NCBI RefSeq assembly: GCF_902833085.1
Contig: NZ_CADFEB010000004.1
Location: 62,001-126,000, forward strand
Length of the DNA: 64,000 bases
Origin: Burkholderia ubonensis
Lineage (GTDB): Bacteria; Pseudomonadota; Gammaproteobacteria; Burkholderiales; Burkholderiaceae
Direction: 5' to 3'
Shown here: in pieces, positions 1 through 10,152 of the stretch
Numbering within the stretch: position 1 is the first letter of the stretch
Layout of the letters: each line of letters opens with the position of its first letter
Made by a program: the position numbers and the translations under genes
Notes under the pieces: generated by a model
What the model was told of the DNA's origin: nothing
Databases searched by the model: none
What the model saw: only the letters and a program-made list of their open reading frames with translations

Positions 1-78
1 ATCGGCAGGTAGCTCATGGCGGCGCAGGCTCGGGCACGGATACGAGCCGCTACTGTATCGCGGGCGCCGCCGCGCCGC

Positions 79-903
79 TCAGGTTGGCGGCGGATCGAGG
101 CGCAGGCGGGCAATGTACGGCAGGTGGTCGGACAGCCATGCGGTCTCGCCGGACGGCGCGTTCCATTCGAGCGGCGTCATCCCGCGCACGAACATCTTGT
201 CGAGCGCGAGCGCCGGCGAAAACGCGGGGAACGTGCGCCCCGACTCGCCGAGCAGCGTCGCGACCTCGGTCAGGCCGATCTCGCCGAACAGCGGAATCGA
301 ATCGTTGCGCCAGTCGTTGAAGTCGCCCGCGAGCACGAGCGGGCCGTCCTTCGCGTGGCGCATGATCCAGTGCGCGATCCAGTGCATCTGGCGCAGCCGC
401 GCGGCGCGCGTGAGCGCGAGATGCGCGCACAGCAGCGTGACGGGGCGCGCGCCGGCGAGGGTCGCGCGCGCGACCAGCAGGCCGCGCCGCTCGAAGCGGT
501 GCGCGGAGATGTCCCAGCGCCCGCCGAGGTCGAGCGGATGCGGCGACAGGATCGCGTTGCCGTGCCGCCACGACGGCTTGAACACGTTCGGGCCGAGCGC
601 GATCTGCCAGTCGAGCGCATGCGCGATCTCGGTGGCCTGGCAATGCCAGACGTCGTCGTACGCATCGTTCATCGGCGCGCCGAAGCCGGGCGCGAGCACG
701 GGCCGCGGCAACCGCCGCGCCATCGCTTCCTGCAGGAAATACACGTCGGCGTGCGTCGACTGCATCCAGTCGCGCATCGCGTTCCACGCGGTGAAGCCGA
801 GCGGCGTGCGTCCCTTGTGCAGGTTCCAGCTCACCGCGGTGAGTTCGTCGGGCGCGGCGTGCGGCTCGGCGAACGGGACGGACAGGGCATCTGACGCTTG
901 CAT
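79..903 (-). CDS. Endonuclease/exonuclease/phosphatase (EEP) family protein
   Basis: 274 aa protein of the EEP fold, which hydrolyses phosphodiester or phosphomonoester bonds with a divalent metal. Visible family motifs are an N-terminal W-N-L-H-K-G strand near residue 26, a QE metal-binding motif near residue 58, G-D-F-N near the middle and a C-terminal S-D-H-L-P, so the catalytic set looks complete. There is no signal peptide. It lies 6 bp downstream of the small exported protein at 910-1392 and is probably co-transcribed with it. In Burkholderia such a gene often precedes a cardiolipin synthase gene. The 78 bases left in the window beyond its stop are too few to show the next gene. The substrate cannot be told from sequence. 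Confidence 0.88.
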   Translation of the reverse strand: MQASDALSVPFAEPHAAPDELTAVSWNLHKGRTPLGFTAWNAMRDWMQSTHADVYFLQEAMARRLPRPVLAPGFGAPMNDAYDDVWHCQATEIAHALDWQIALGPNVFKPSWRHGNAILSPHPLDLGGRWDISAHRFERRGLLVARATLAGARPVTLLCAHLALTRAARLRQMHWIAHWIMRHAKDGPLVLAGDFNDWRNDSIPLFGEIGLTEVATLLGESGRTFPAFSPALALDKMFVRGMTPLEWNAPSGETAWLSDHLPYIARLRLDPPPT

Positions 904-909
904 GTCGGC

Positions 910-1392
910 TCAGTCCTTGCTGACGTGCGCGCGCAGGCGGTACACGAGGTGCGGATGCTGCTCGACGAGCGTCCAGTCGGTCCAGTTGTCGCCGCCGACC
1001 GACAGCCCCGGATGGCTCGCGACGATTTGCCGCGGCGAGTTCGGCAGGCACGGATCGCTCGGCTTCGCGCCCGGGTCGTCGAGCGTTTCCTGCACGTCGA
1101 GCGCGAGCGAGATCGCGTTCGCGTCGACCGCGAGCGGCGCGACGGTGACGGAGCGCGAGCGCTCGGTCGGCACGACGCGCGCCTGATCGCCGCAGCCGAC
1201 GGGCACGGCGGACGGATAACGATGGGTGTCGGTGCGGGTCTGACCCACGGTGGTTTTCTGCTGGAACGTGTCGATCGTTTGACCGTCGCGCACCACCTGG
1301 ATCTCCCATGCGACGACGGCGGGCGCGGGGCTCTGCGCATGGGCGGCGAGCGCGGCGCTCGCCAGCAGGACGGCCAGGCCGTGTTTCAGCAT
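910..1392 (-). CDS. Small exported protein of unknown function
   Basis: 160 aa if started at the ATG at 1392. An in-frame ATG 42 bp upstream would put charged residues before the signal peptide. The N-terminus (MLKHGLAVLLASAALAAHAQ) is a typical Sec signal peptide with cleavage after A-H-A. The mature part contains phrases such as VAWEIQVVRDGQTIDTF and two cysteines, with no motif that I recognise. It is probably periplasmic. It is followed after 6 bp by the EEP protein gene, suggesting a two-gene operon. I assign no function. Confidence 0.75.
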   Translation of the reverse strand: MLKHGLAVLLASAALAAHAQSPAPAVVAWEIQVVRDGQTIDTFQQKTTVGQTRTDTHRYPSAVPVGCGDQARVVPTERSRSVTVAPLAVDANAISLALDVQETLDDPGAKPSDPCLPNSPRQIVASHPGLSVGGDNWTDWTLVEQHPHLVYRLRAHVSKD

Positions 1393-1684
1393 GAAGCCTC
1401 TCCGGAATCGCGGTGTAGCGGGAAACGGACGCACATCTTACGCCCGATCGGCATCGACCGCGATGCGACCGAAGGTGGCGCGGCGCGTGTGTCGCGCGAT
1501 GTGGTCCTGCTTGAAAGGTAAGTGCGCGTTGCGCGTTTTCAAGCAAAAAAACGCGTGAACCTGCCGAGTGCGCCGGCTGTCAGCAGCACACGCGCGCGGC
1601 TGCTTGCTTGCACCGGAATTCTGGGCCGCTACACTGAAATCGAAGGGGTCTGATGGTACGCAGGCAAGCGGGTGCGAGGTTGGT

Positions 1685-2665
1685 ATGACGACGGCGATGG
1701 TGAAGCAGGAACTGGCGGTGGCGTCCTTCAGCACGGTGTATGACCTCGAGCAGGTCGAGACGGCGCTGAGCGACCTGAACGACGGCGCGAGCGACGCGCT
1801 GCGCGCCACCTACGAGAGGATGCTCAAGACCGGCAATCTGCGCTTTTGCGTGAAGCCGAACCGGATGCCGTCGTTCGACGCGCTCGGCGAGGCGCTGCCC
1901 AATTTCACGGAGCCGCTCGGCGACGTGCGCAAGCAGGTCGCGCTGTGCCTCGAAACCGACGACCGGCTCGAACTGATGCCGATCCTGCTGCTCGGCCCGC
2001 CGGGCATCGGCAAGACGTATTTCGCGAAGGCGCTCGCGCAGCTGCTCGGCACGTCGTATCACTACGTGCCGATGAGTTCGCTGACGGCGGGCTGGATCCT
2101 GTCGGGCGCATCGTCGCAGTGGAAGAACGCGAAGCCGGGCAAGGTATTCGATGCGCTCGTCAACGGCAGCTACGCGAACCCGGTGATCGCGGTCGACGAG
2201 ATCGACAAGGCGGGCAGCGACGCGCAATACGATCCGCTCGGCGCGCTTTATGCGTTGCTCGAGCATGACACCGCGCGCGCGTTCGTCGACGAATTCGCCG
2301 AGGTGCCGATCGATGCGGGCAACGTGATCTGGGTCGCGACCGCGAACGATGCGCAGGCGATTCCGGAGCCGCTGCTCAACCGGATGAACGTGTACGAGAT
2401 CGAGCCCCCCGACGCGGCCGGCGCGCGCCGCATCGCGCAGACGATTTACGACGAGATCCGCACGTCGCACGCATGGGGCCGGCGCTTTCCGGACGCGCTC
2501 GGCGACGACGCGCTCGACGTGCTCGCCGCGACGCCGCCGCGCACGATGCGGCGTGCGCTGCTGCACGCGTTCGGCGCCGCGCGCCTCGACGGGCGCGACG
2601 CGATCGAGGCGCGCGACATCCGCGCGGACGAAGGCGCGACGAAGCGCCGCCCGATCGGGTTCTGA
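1685..2665 (+). CDS. AAA family ATPase, Lon-like AAA core without protease domain
   Basis: 326 aa from the ATG at 1685; an in-frame start at 1568 exists but would add an unconserved-looking N-terminus. Walker A (GPPGIGKT) lies at residues 104-111 and Walker B (VIAVDEID) at 167-174, followed by a sensor-1-like WVATAND and arginine-finger-type L-N-R-M. The module resembles the AAA core of Lon, but no serine-lysine protease domain follows, so it is presumably a stand-alone remodelling ATPase. It is transcribed alone, with no obvious partner in the flanks. The biological role is unknown. Confidence 0.85.
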   Translation: MTTAMVKQELAVASFSTVYDLEQVETALSDLNDGASDALRATYERMLKTGNLRFCVKPNRMPSFDALGEALPNFTEPLGDVRKQVALCLETDDRLELMPILLLGPPGIGKTYFAKALAQLLGTSYHYVPMSSLTAGWILSGASSQWKNAKPGKVFDALVNGSYANPVIAVDEIDKAGSDAQYDPLGALYALLEHDTARAFVDEFAEVPIDAGNVIWVATANDAQAIPEPLLNRMNVYEIEPPDAAGARRIAQTIYDEIRTSHAWGRRFPDALGDDALDVLAATPPRTMRRALLHAFGAARLDGRDAIEARDIRADEGATKRRPIGF

Positions 2666-2819
2666 CAATCAATCGGAGTCACTCGGAATAACAGGGAGAG
2701 GCGCTGTCGGCGACGCGGGATCGGCGAGATACATCCGGCTACACATGTGTCCTGCATGCGTGTGGGCCGGGACGTACAATCGTCTTCTCTCCCTCGACGC
2801 GATAACGACGCGAAAAGCC

Positions 2820-3929
2820 ATGGAGCAGACGGACTGTGTGGTGATCGGCGCGGGCGTCGTCGGGCTCGCGATCGCCCGCGAGCTTGCCGCGCGCGGCCGC
2901 GAGACGCTGGTGGTCGAGGCGGCCGACGCGATCGGCACCGGCGCGAGCGCGCGCAGCAGCGAGGTGATTCACGCAGGTCTCTACTATCCGCGCGGCTCGC
3001 TGAAGGCGATGTCGTGCGTGCACGGCCGCGACCTGCTGTACGAATTCTGCGAAACGCATCACGTCCCGCATCGCCGCGTCGGCAAGCTGCTCGTCGCGAC
3101 CTCCGCCGCGCAGGTGAAACAGCTGAAGGCGATCGCCGCGCGCGCCGAGGAGAACGGCGTGCTCGACCTGATGCCGCTCACGCGCGGCGAGGCGCAGACG
3201 CTCGAGCCTGCGCTCGAATGCGTCGAGGCGCTGTTCTCGCCGAGCACGGGCATCGTCGACAGCCATCAGCTGATGCTCGCGCTGCTCGGCGACGCCGAAC
3301 GCAACGGCGCCGTGTGCGCGCTGAAGTCCCCGGTCGAATCGATCGACGTGCTGCGCGGCGAGCGCTTCGTCGTGCGCACCGGCGGCGACACGCCGGCCGA
3401 GATCGAGGCGGCGTGCGTGATCAACAGCGCGGGGCTCGGCGCGCAGGCGCTCGCGCGCCGCACGCGCGGCCTCGATCCGCGCTGGGTGCCGCCGCTCTAT
3501 CTCGCGCGCGGCAACTACTTCAGCCTGTCCGGGCGCGCGCCGTTCTCGCACCTGGTCTACCCGATGCCCGACCGCGCGGGGCTCGGCATCCACCTGACGC
3601 TGGACCTCGCCGGGCAGGCGCGCTTCGGGCCGGACGTCGAGTGGATCGACACGCCGCGCTACGACGTCGATCCGGCGCGCGCGGAGGCGTTCTACGCACC
3701 GATTCGCGCGTACTGGCCGGCGCTGCCCGACGATGCGCTGCAGCCGGCCTATGCGGGCGTGCGCCCGAAGCTCGCGGGGCCGGGCGAAGCGCCCGCCGAC
3801 TTCATCGTGCAGGGCGTGGCGCAGCATGGCGTGCGCGGCCTCGTGAACCTGTTCGGCATCGAGTCGCCGGGGTTGACCGCGGCGCTCGCGCTCGCGCAGC
3901 GGGTCGGCGATATGACGGCGCGCGGGTGA
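2820..3929 (+). CDS. FAD-dependent oxidoreductase, L-2-hydroxyglutarate oxidase-like
   Basis: 369 aa. The N-terminus has the dinucleotide-binding signature [17 protein letters not shown], a glutamate ending the second strand (VVEAAD), and the family phrase [13 protein letters not shown], typical of DAO/L-2-hydroxyglutarate dehydrogenase proteins. The C-terminal [14 protein letters not shown] matches the FAD-contacting end of the family. The start at 2820 is chosen because the FAD motif begins 7 residues later; the longer upstream reading frame overlaps the AAA gene. Likely role: flavin-dependent oxidation of a 2-hydroxy acid such as L-2-hydroxyglutarate. The exact substrate is not proven by sequence. 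Confidence 0.85.
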   Translation: MEQTDCVVIGAGVVGLAIARELAARGRETLVVEAADAIGTGASARSSEVIHAGLYYPRGSLKAMSCVHGRDLLYEFCETHHVPHRRVGKLLVATSAAQVKQLKAIAARAEENGVLDLMPLTRGEAQTLEPALECVEALFSPSTGIVDSHQLMLALLGDAERNGAVCALKSPVESIDVLRGERFVVRTGGDTPAEIEAACVINSAGLGAQALARRTRGLDPRWVPPLYLARGNYFSLSGRAPFSHLVYPMPDRAGLGIHLTLDLAGQARFGPDVEWIDTPRYDVDPARAEAFYAPIRAYWPALPDDALQPAYAGVRPKLAGPGEAPADFIVQGVAQHGVRGLVNLFGIESPGLTAALALAQRVGDMTARG

Positions 3930-4065
3930 TTGCGCGCGGCTGATGGCGGCGGTGTCGCGGCAGTGTGGCGGCCGCGTGGCGCGACTTTGCGAAATTTCTT
4001 ATCTCCGGCATTTCGGGCCGCACATTCATGTGCGTGAGCGTTATGCTGTTGAACGGCTGTCGCTA

Positions 4066-4348
4066 GGGTCTGTTTACATACGGAACGCACATGCGAATGC
4101 CCGAAATCGCTCGTAGGGCAAGAAGTGAGGAGCGCCGTTTGGCCGTGCCAAACAAGCGACGAGCGACGCCGCCATACGGGCGATTTCGGGCATTCCTCTG
4201 GAATGGTCTTTTCAATTTGGGGTTGCCACGAGAACGGCCGCTCGCCGTGTTGCGCTCCTTGGCGATAGTCCAGTATTCGCGGCGTCGCGCGCCTCGCGAG
4301 CGGCCGTTCTCGTGGCAACGCATGTGCGTTCCGTATGTAAACAGACCC
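4066..4348. mobile_element. MITE-like non-autonomous element, 283 bp, 30-bp perfect terminal inverted repeats, TA duplication
   Basis: The two ends are exact reverse complements over 30 bp, starting GGGTCTGTTTACATAC. TA dinucleotides flank both sides (4064-4065 and 4349-4350), and the reconstructed empty site reads CTAG. This pattern suits IS5-family (IS427 group) or Tc1/IS630-type insertion. Inside are two further inverted repeats: 4095-4110 with 4180-4195 (16 bp) and 4222-4245 with 4296-4319 (24 bp). No transposase frame is present. The two short reading frames that end in the same residues on opposite strands are a by-product of the terminal repeats. It sits between the FAD oxidoreductase and HiPIP genes. 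Confidence 0.85.
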
Positions 4349-4389
4349 TAGAGCAGCTTTCATATCGATAACATTGGAGCGAGTCCCCC

Positions 4390-4704
4390 ATGAAAACTTC
4401 CCGTCGGAGTTTCCTGATCACGAGCGTCGGCGTCGTCTCGGCCATGGCGCTGTCGCGCGAAGCGCTGGCCGCCGATCTGCCGATGCTGTCCGAGAGCGAC
4501 CCGACCGCGCAGGCGCTCGGCTACAAGATGGACGCCACGAAGGTCGACAAGGCGAAATTCCCGAAATACGCGGCGGGCCAGGACTGCGCGGCCTGCATGC
4601 TGTACCAGGGCAAGAAGGGCTCGGCATCCGGCCCGTGCGGCGCGTTCCCCGGCAAGCAGGTATCGGCCAAGGGCTGGTGCAACGCGTTCACGAAGATGGC
4701 ATAA
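4390..4704 (+). CDS. High-potential iron-sulfur protein (HiPIP), Tat-exported
   Basis: 104 aa. It starts with a twin-arginine signal (SRRSFLIT) and a hydrophobic stretch ending in A-L-A, as expected for a cofactor-loaded periplasmic protein. The mature part carries four cysteines in the HiPIP arrangement (D-C-A-A-C-M, then G-P-C-G, then G-W-C-N), which hold one [4Fe-4S] cluster that cycles at high potential. Length and spacing match the family. It is probably a periplasmic electron carrier. The gene is monocistronic: the MITE lies upstream and a strong terminator downstream. The MITE ends about 40 bp before the start codon and may therefore lie within or just upstream of the promoter. Confidence 0.93.
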   Translation: MKTSRRSFLITSVGVVSAMALSREALAADLPMLSESDPTAQALGYKMDATKVDKAKFPKYAAGQDCAACMLYQGKKGSASGPCGAFPGKQVSAKGWCNAFTKMA

Positions 4705-4770
4705 CGCCCGAACTGCCCGCACTGCCCGCGCCGCATCGTGCGGTGCCGCAATTCAGCGCGAACCGCGACA

Positions 4771-4803
4771 CGCCCGCCATCGTTCGACGGCGGGCGTTTT
4801 TTA
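4771..4803 (+). terminator. Intrinsic terminator after the HiPIP gene
   Basis: GC-rich stem CGCCCGCC (4771-4778) pairs with GGCGGGCG (4789-4796), followed by six T residues. It lies 67 bp after the HiPIP stop and separates that gene from the MFS gene. Confidence 0.85.
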
Positions 4804-4913
4804 TTGCTTGAAATCGGTTCCGCGCCTTTCTACACTCGCTGCAAACCGGCGCGTCGCAGCGGCACCCCGCGTCGCACATCCGCACCGAACCATTTCACGA
4901 GGGCGAGACACGC

Positions 4914-6221
4914 ATGGCGACGATTGCGGGTTCAACGAAAACGGTCGGGCCCGAGCGCGCGCTGAACCGGCGCGCGGTGGCGGCGGCGGTCATCGGCAAT
5001 GCGCTCGAGTGGTACGACTTCACGGTGTTCAGCTTCATGGTGGTCGTGATCGCCGAGCTGTTCTTTCCGACGAGCAGCGAATATTCGTCGCTGCTGCTGG
5101 CCACCGCGACGTTCGGCGTCGCGTTCTTCATGCGGCCGATCGGCGGCGTCGTGCTCGGGCTGTACGCGGACCGCGCCGGCCGCAAGGCCGCGCTGTCGCT
5201 CGTGATCCTGCTGATGACGGCCGGCATCTTCCTGCTCGCGGTCGCGCCGCCCTACGCGGCGATCGGCATCGGCGGCCCGCTGCTGATCGTGCTCGGCCGC
5301 CTGCTGCAGGGCTTTTCCGCGGGCGGCGAGTTCGGCAGCGCGACCGCGCTGCTGATCGAGGCCGCGCCGTTCTCGAAGCGCGGCTTCTACGGCAGCTGGC
5401 AAATGTCGAGCCAGGCGGCGGCGCTCCTGATCGGCGCGCTCGTCGGCGCGGCCGTCACGCGCGGCCTGACGCCGGACGCGCTGCGCGCGTGGGGCTGGCG
5501 CGTGCCGTTCATCATCGGGCTCGTGATCGGGCCGATCGGCTTCTACATCCGCCGCCATCTCGCCGATTCGGAAGCCTTCCTGCATGCGCAGCAGAGCGCG
5601 CGGCGCGCGACGCTCGGCGAGGTGTTCGCGCGCCATTCGCGCGAAGTGCTGTGCGGGCTCGGCGCGGTGATCGCGCTGACGGTGACGATCTACGTGCTGA
5701 TCATCTATCTGCCGACCTTCGCGGTGAAGCAGCTGAAGCTGCCGTATGCGCAATCGTTCTACGCGGTGATCGTCGGCAACCTGCTGCTCACCGTGCTGTC
5801 GCCGCTCGCGGGCGCGTGGTCGGACCGCATCGGCCGCAAGGGGCTGTCGCTGTGGTCGCTCGTGATCACGTTCGCGCTGATGTACCCGCTGTTCGTGTGG
5901 CTCGACGCCGCGCCGAGCATCGCGCGGCTGATCGCCGTGCAGGCCGTGCTGTCGGTGACGCTCGCGGGCTACTACGGCCCGTTCGGCGCGATGATCGCCG
6001 AGCTGTTTCCGGCCAACGTGCGCTCGACCGGGCTGTCGATCGCGTACAACGTCGCGGTGATGCTGTTCGGCGGCTTCGGGCAGTTCATCGTCACGTGGCT
6101 CATCAAGGCCACCGGCTCGCCGCTCGCGCCGACCTTGTACGTGATGGCGGGGCTCGCGCTGTCGATCGTCGCGGTCGCGTTCGTGCCGGCGCGCAGCGCG
6201 GATCTCGACGCGCGCCGCTGA
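4914..6221 (+). CDS. MFS transporter, metabolite:H+ symporter (MHS) type
   Basis: 435 aa with about 12 hydrophobic segments. The N-terminal GNALEWYDF motif is diagnostic of the MHS subfamily (ProP, citrate and alpha-ketoglutarate symporters). The loop 2-3 motif (GLYADRAGRKAAL) and its repeat in the second half (AWSDRIGRKGLSL) are both present. It is an inner-membrane protein, probably taking up an organic acid or compatible solute with protons. The substrate cannot be told. It appears monocistronic, with a 256 bp gap to dppA. Confidence 0.88.
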   Translation: MATIAGSTKTVGPERALNRRAVAAAVIGNALEWYDFTVFSFMVVVIAELFFPTSSEYSSLLLATATFGVAFFMRPIGGVVLGLYADRAGRKAALSLVILLMTAGIFLLAVAPPYAAIGIGGPLLIVLGRLLQGFSAGGEFGSATALLIEAAPFSKRGFYGSWQMSSQAAALLIGALVGAAVTRGLTPDALRAWGWRVPFIIGLVIGPIGFYIRRHLADSEAFLHAQQSARRATLGEVFARHSREVLCGLGAVIALTVTIYVLIIYLPTFAVKQLKLPYAQSFYAVIVGNLLLTVLSPLAGAWSDRIGRKGLSLWSLVITFALMYPLFVWLDAAPSIARLIAVQAVLSVTLAGYYGPFGAMIAELFPANVRSTGLSIAYNVAVMLFGGFGQFIVTWLIKATGSPLAPTLYVMAGLALSIVAVAFVPARSADLDARR

Positions 6222-6390
6222 GCCGCCGGGCATCGCGCCGTCCGCCGCAGCGCAGAACGTGTTTAGTTGGCGAAGGAAACACGCGCCGCATCAACGGAAC
6301 CGCCGCTTGCGCGCCCCCGGGCCGCCGTCATGCGCCTGCAACATCCGCACATCTTCGCGCCGGCGCACCAGGACGAGTTTTTTCTCCAGC

Positions 6391-6420
6391 TTGTTGCGCA
6401 ATCGCTAGCTCAAGTAATAT
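6391..6420 (+). promoter_or_regulatory. Possible sigma-70 promoter of the dpp operon
   Basis: TTGTTG (6391-6396) and TAATAT (6415-6420) are separated by 18 bp and lie about 60 bp before the dppA start, in a short AT-richer stretch of the 256 bp gap. Nothing else was seen in that gap. This is a sequence match only. Confidence 0.35.
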
Positions 6421-6477
6421 CCGCGTACGCCGGCCCCTACTGAAGGGTCGGTTCCGATCTGGAGACCTGGAGGAAAC

Positions 6478-8106
6478 ATGGAATACAACCGTCTGTTGCA
6501 CACCCTGCGTGTTACCGCCATGGCAGGCGTGGCAGCGGCATCGTTCGGCATCGCGGGCTCTGCATTCGCACAGATCCCGAATAAAACGCTCGTCTACTGC
6601 TCAGAAGGCAGCCCGGCGGGCTTCGATTCCGCGCAATACACGACCGGCGTCGATTTCACGGCGTCCACGTTCACCGTCTACAACCGCCTCGTCGAATTCG
6701 AGCGCGGCGGCACCAGGGTCGAGCCCGGCCTCGCCGAGAAGTGGGACGTGTCGCCCGACGGCAAGGTCTACACGTTCCACCTGCGCCACGGCGTCAAGTT
6801 CCACACGACCGACTTCTTCAAGCCGACGCGCGAATTCAACGCGGACGACGTCGTGTTCTCGTTCCAGCGCATGCTCGACGCGAACCAGCCGTTCCGCAAG
6901 GCCTACCCGGTATCGTTCCCGTACTTCACCGACATGGGCCTCGACAAGCTGATCACGAAGGTCGAGAAGGTCGATCCGTACACGGTGAAATTCACGCTGT
7001 CGGAACCGAACGCGCCGTTCATCCAGAACATGGCGATGGAATTCGCGTCGATCCTGTCGGCCGAATACGCGGACCAGCTGATGAAGGCCGGCAAGGCTGC
7101 CGACATCAACCAGAAGCCGATCGGCACGGGCCCGTTCATCTTCCGCAGCTATACGAAGGACGCGACGATCCGCTTCGACGGCAATCCCGACTACTGGAAG
7201 AAGGGCGAAGTGAAGATCGCGAAGCTGATCTTCTCGATCACGCCCGACCCGGGCGTGCGCGTGCAGAAGATCAAGCGCAACGAGTGCCAGGTGATGACCT
7301 ATCCGCGTCCGGCCGACATCGCGACGCTGAAGGCGGACTCGGGCGTCGACATGCCGTCGCAGGCGGGCTTCAACCTCGGCTACCTCGCGTACAACGTCGA
7401 GCACAAGCCGATGGACAAGCTCGAGGTGCGCCAGGCGCTCGACATGGCGATCAACAAGAAGGCGATTCTCGAATCGGTGTACCAGGGCGCGGGCCAGGCC
7501 GCGAGCGCGCCGGTGCCGCCGACGCAATGGTCGTATGACAAGAACCTGAAGATGCCCACGTACGACACCGCGAAGGCGAAGGCGCTGCTGTCGAAGGCGG
7601 GCTTCCCGAACGGCTTCGAGATCACGCTGTGGGCGATGCCGGTGCAGCGCGCGTACAACCCGAACGCGCGCCTGATGGCCGAGATGATCCAGGCCGACTG
7701 GGCGAAGATCGGCGTGAAGGCGAAGATCGTCACGTACGAGTGGGGCGAGTACATCAAGCGCGCGCACGGCGGCGAGCAGGACACGATGCTGATCGGCTGG
7801 ACCGGCGACAACGGCGATCCGGACAACTGGCTCGGCACGCTGCTCGGCTGCGAGGCGATCAAGGGCAACAACTTCTCGCGCTGGTGCTACAAGCCGTTCG
7901 ACGAACTGGTCCAGAAGGGCCGCACGACGAACGGGCAGGATGCGCGCACGAAGATCTACACGCAGGCGCAGCAGGTCTTCGCGCAGCAGGTGCCGTTCTC
8001 GCCGATCGCGAACTCGACCGTCTACCAGCCGGTGCGCAAGAACATCGTCGACATGCGCATCGAGCCGCTCGGCTATGCACGCTTCGACGGCGTGAGCGTG
8101 AAGTGA
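6478..8106 (+). CDS. dppA: Periplasmic dipeptide-binding protein DppA
   Basis: 542 aa. A Sec signal peptide ends at A-F-A near residue 31. The mature protein begins with the phrase LVYCSEGSPAGFD, and contains GLAEKWDVSPDGK, NADDVVFSF, IGTGPF and GWTGDNGDPDNW, all close to those of enterobacterial DppA as I recall it, so the name is well supported. It binds dipeptides (in some species also haem) in the periplasm and delivers them to DppBC. First gene of dppABCDF. The 112 bp gap to dppB shows no convincing terminator. RBS GGAGG lies just before the ATG. Confidence 0.95.
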   Translation: MEYNRLLHTLRVTAMAGVAAASFGIAGSAFAQIPNKTLVYCSEGSPAGFDSAQYTTGVDFTASTFTVYNRLVEFERGGTRVEPGLAEKWDVSPDGKVYTFHLRHGVKFHTTDFFKPTREFNADDVVFSFQRMLDANQPFRKAYPVSFPYFTDMGLDKLITKVEKVDPYTVKFTLSEPNAPFIQNMAMEFASILSAEYADQLMKAGKAADINQKPIGTGPFIFRSYTKDATIRFDGNPDYWKKGEVKIAKLIFSITPDPGVRVQKIKRNECQVMTYPRPADIATLKADSGVDMPSQAGFNLGYLAYNVEHKPMDKLEVRQALDMAINKKAILESVYQGAGQAASAPVPPTQWSYDKNLKMPTYDTAKAKALLSKAGFPNGFEITLWAMPVQRAYNPNARLMAEMIQADWAKIGVKAKIVTYEWGEYIKRAHGGEQDTMLIGWTGDNGDPDNWLGTLLGCEAIKGNNFSRWCYKPFDELVQKGRTTNGQDARTKIYTQAQQVFAQQVPFSPIANSTVYQPVRKNIVDMRIEPLGYARFDGVSVK

Positions 8107-8218
8107 CGCGACGAGCGTAAGCTGTCACGAAAACCGGCTTGAAAACACCCGGCGGCGTGGGGCCACGAGCTCCTCGTCGCCGGTCGCACATTTCCCACAA
8201 GAAAATACGAGACGCATC

Positions 8219-9229
8219 ATGCTCCGATTCGTATTGCGCCGCGTGGGCATGGTGATCCCGACCTTCATCGGCATCACCATCCTCGCGTTCGCGCTGATTC
8301 ACCTGATACCGGGCGACCCCATCGAAGTGATGATGGGCGAGCGCGGCGTCGATCCCGTCATGCACGCGGAGGCGATGAAGCGCCTCGGGCTCGACCAGCC
8401 GCTGCCCGTGCAGTACGTCCACTACATCGGCCAGGCGCTGTCGGGCGACCTCGGCACGTCGATCATCACCAACACGAGCGTCGCGGGCGAGTTCTTCGCG
8501 CGCTTCCCGGCGACCGTCGAGCTGTCGCTGTGCGCGCTCGTGTTCGCGCTCGCGGTCGGGCTGCCGGCCGGCGTCATCGCGGCGCTGCGGCGCGGCTCGA
8601 TCGTCGACCACGGCGTGATGGGCACCGCGCTCACCGGCTATTCGATGCCGATCTTCTGGTGGGGGCTGATCCTCATCATGGTGTTTTCGTCGTACCTGGG
8701 CTGGACGCCCGTGTCCGGCCGCATCGCGGTCGAATACGAAATTCCGCACGTGACGGGCTTCATGCTGATCGACGCGCTGCTCGCGCCGGACGAAGGCGTG
8801 TTCCGCTCGGCGGTCAGCCACCTGATCCTGCCGTCGATCGTGCTCGGCACGATTCCGCTCGCGGTGATCGCACGGATGACCCGTTCGTCGATGCTCGAAG
8901 TGCTGCGCGAGGACTACATCCGCACCGCGCGCGCGAAGGGGCTGTCGCCCGTGCGCGTCGTCGTCGTGCATGCGCTGCGCAATGCGCTGATCCCGGTCGT
9001 GACCGTGATCGGCCTGCAGATCGGCACGCTGCTCGCCGGCGCGGTGCTGACCGAGACGCTGTTTTCGTGGCCCGGCGTGGGCAAGTGGCTGATCGACGCG
9101 ATCGGCCGCCGCGACTATCCGGTCGTGCAGGGCGGCATCCTGCTGATCGCGACCCTCGTGATCGTCGTGAACCTGGTCGTCGACCTGCTGTACGGCGTGC
9201 TGAACCCGCGCATCCGCCACACGAGGTAA
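8219..9229 (+). CDS. dppB: Dipeptide ABC transporter permease DppB
   Basis: 336 aa inner-membrane permease. The N-terminal phrase [18 protein letters not shown] and the cytoplasmic EAA loop ([29 protein letters not shown]) are the signature of the DppB/OppB family. Roughly six membrane segments are visible. It forms the channel with DppC, whose gene follows 3 bp later. Confidence 0.95.
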   Translation: MLRFVLRRVGMVIPTFIGITILAFALIHLIPGDPIEVMMGERGVDPVMHAEAMKRLGLDQPLPVQYVHYIGQALSGDLGTSIITNTSVAGEFFARFPATVELSLCALVFALAVGLPAGVIAALRRGSIVDHGVMGTALTGYSMPIFWWGLILIMVFSSYLGWTPVSGRIAVEYEIPHVTGFMLIDALLAPDEGVFRSAVSHLILPSIVLGTIPLAVIARMTRSSMLEVLREDYIRTARAKGLSPVRVVVVHALRNALIPVVTVIGLQIGTLLAGAVLTETLFSWPGVGKWLIDAIGRRDYPVVQGGILLIATLVIVVNLVVDLLYGVLNPRIRHTR

Positions 9230-9232
9230 ATC

Positions 9233-10150
9233 ATGAGCAACCTGCAAAACACCCTGCCGAGCGAATCCGTGCCGGTCGGCGGCCGCACGCTCGCGCTGCG
9301 CGAATTCTGGGCCAACTTCTCGCGCAACCGCGGCGCGGTCGGCGCGGGCATCATCGTGCTCGCGCTGATCGTCATCGCGCTGTTCGCGCCGCTCATCGCG
9401 CCGCACAGCCCGGTCGAGCAATACCGCGACTACGTGAAGATCCCGCCCGCGTGGCTCGACGGCGGCAACTGGAAGTTCGTTCTCGGCACCGACGAAGCCG
9501 GCCGCGACATCCTGTCCCGGCTGATGTACGGCGCGCGGATGTCGTTCTGGATCGGCTTCGTGTCGGTCGTGCTCGCGCTGATCCCGGGCATCGTGCTCGG
9601 GCTCGTCGCCGCGTTCTTCCAGAAGTGGGCGGACACGGCCGTGATGCGCGTGATGGACGTGCTGCTCGCGCTGCCGTCGCTGCTGCTCGCGGTCGCGGTC
9701 GTCGCGATCATCGGCCCCGGCCTCACCAACACGATGTTCGCGATCGCGATCGTCGCGCTGCCCGCGTACGTGCGCCTGACGCGCGCATCGGCGCTCGGCG
9801 AGCTGCAGAAGGAGTACGTGACGGCGTCGCGCGTGGCGGGTGCCGGCACGCTGCGCCTGATGTTCTCGCAGGTGCTGCCGAACTGCACGGCGCCGCTGAT
9901 CGTGCAGGCGACGCTCGGCTTCTCGTCGGCGATCCTCGACGCGGCCGCGCTCGGCTTCCTCGGCCTCGGCGTGCAGCCGCCGACCGCCGAATGGGGCGCG
10001 ATGCTGGCCTCCGCGCGCGACTACATCGACAACGCATGGTGGATCGTGACGATGCCGGGCCTGTCGATCCTGATCTCGGTGCTCGCGATCAACCTGCTCG
10101 GCGACGGGCTGCGCGACGCGCTCGATCCCAAACTGAAACGGATGGCCTGA
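9233..10150 (+). CDS. dppC: Dipeptide ABC transporter permease DppC
   Basis: 305 aa. It has an N-terminal OppC_N-like segment ([19 protein letters not shown]), then [19 protein letters not shown], typical of DppC/OppC, and the EAA loop ([24 protein letters not shown]). Five to six membrane segments. It pairs with DppB and sits 2 bp before dppD. Confidence 0.95.
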   Translation: MSNLQNTLPSESVPVGGRTLALREFWANFSRNRGAVGAGIIVLALIVIALFAPLIAPHSPVEQYRDYVKIPPAWLDGGNWKFVLGTDEAGRDILSRLMYGARMSFWIGFVSVVLALIPGIVLGLVAAFFQKWADTAVMRVMDVLLALPSLLLAVAVVAIIGPGLTNTMFAIAIVALPAYVRLTRASALGELQKEYVTASRVAGAGTLRLMFSQVLPNCTAPLIVQATLGFSSAILDAAALGFLGLGVQPPTAEWGAMLASARDYIDNAWWIVTMPGLSILISVLAINLLGDGLRDALDPKLKRMA

Positions 10151-10152
10151 AC

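Noticed and set aside
50..1546. Leftward open frame of 498 codons over the first two genes
   Set aside because: Arginine/alanine-rich composition; real genes with clear motifs lie in another frame.
4063..4351. Short reading frames on both strands as a possible transposase or peptide
   Set aside because: Both end in the same residues because the terminal repeats are identical; no transposase motif exists.
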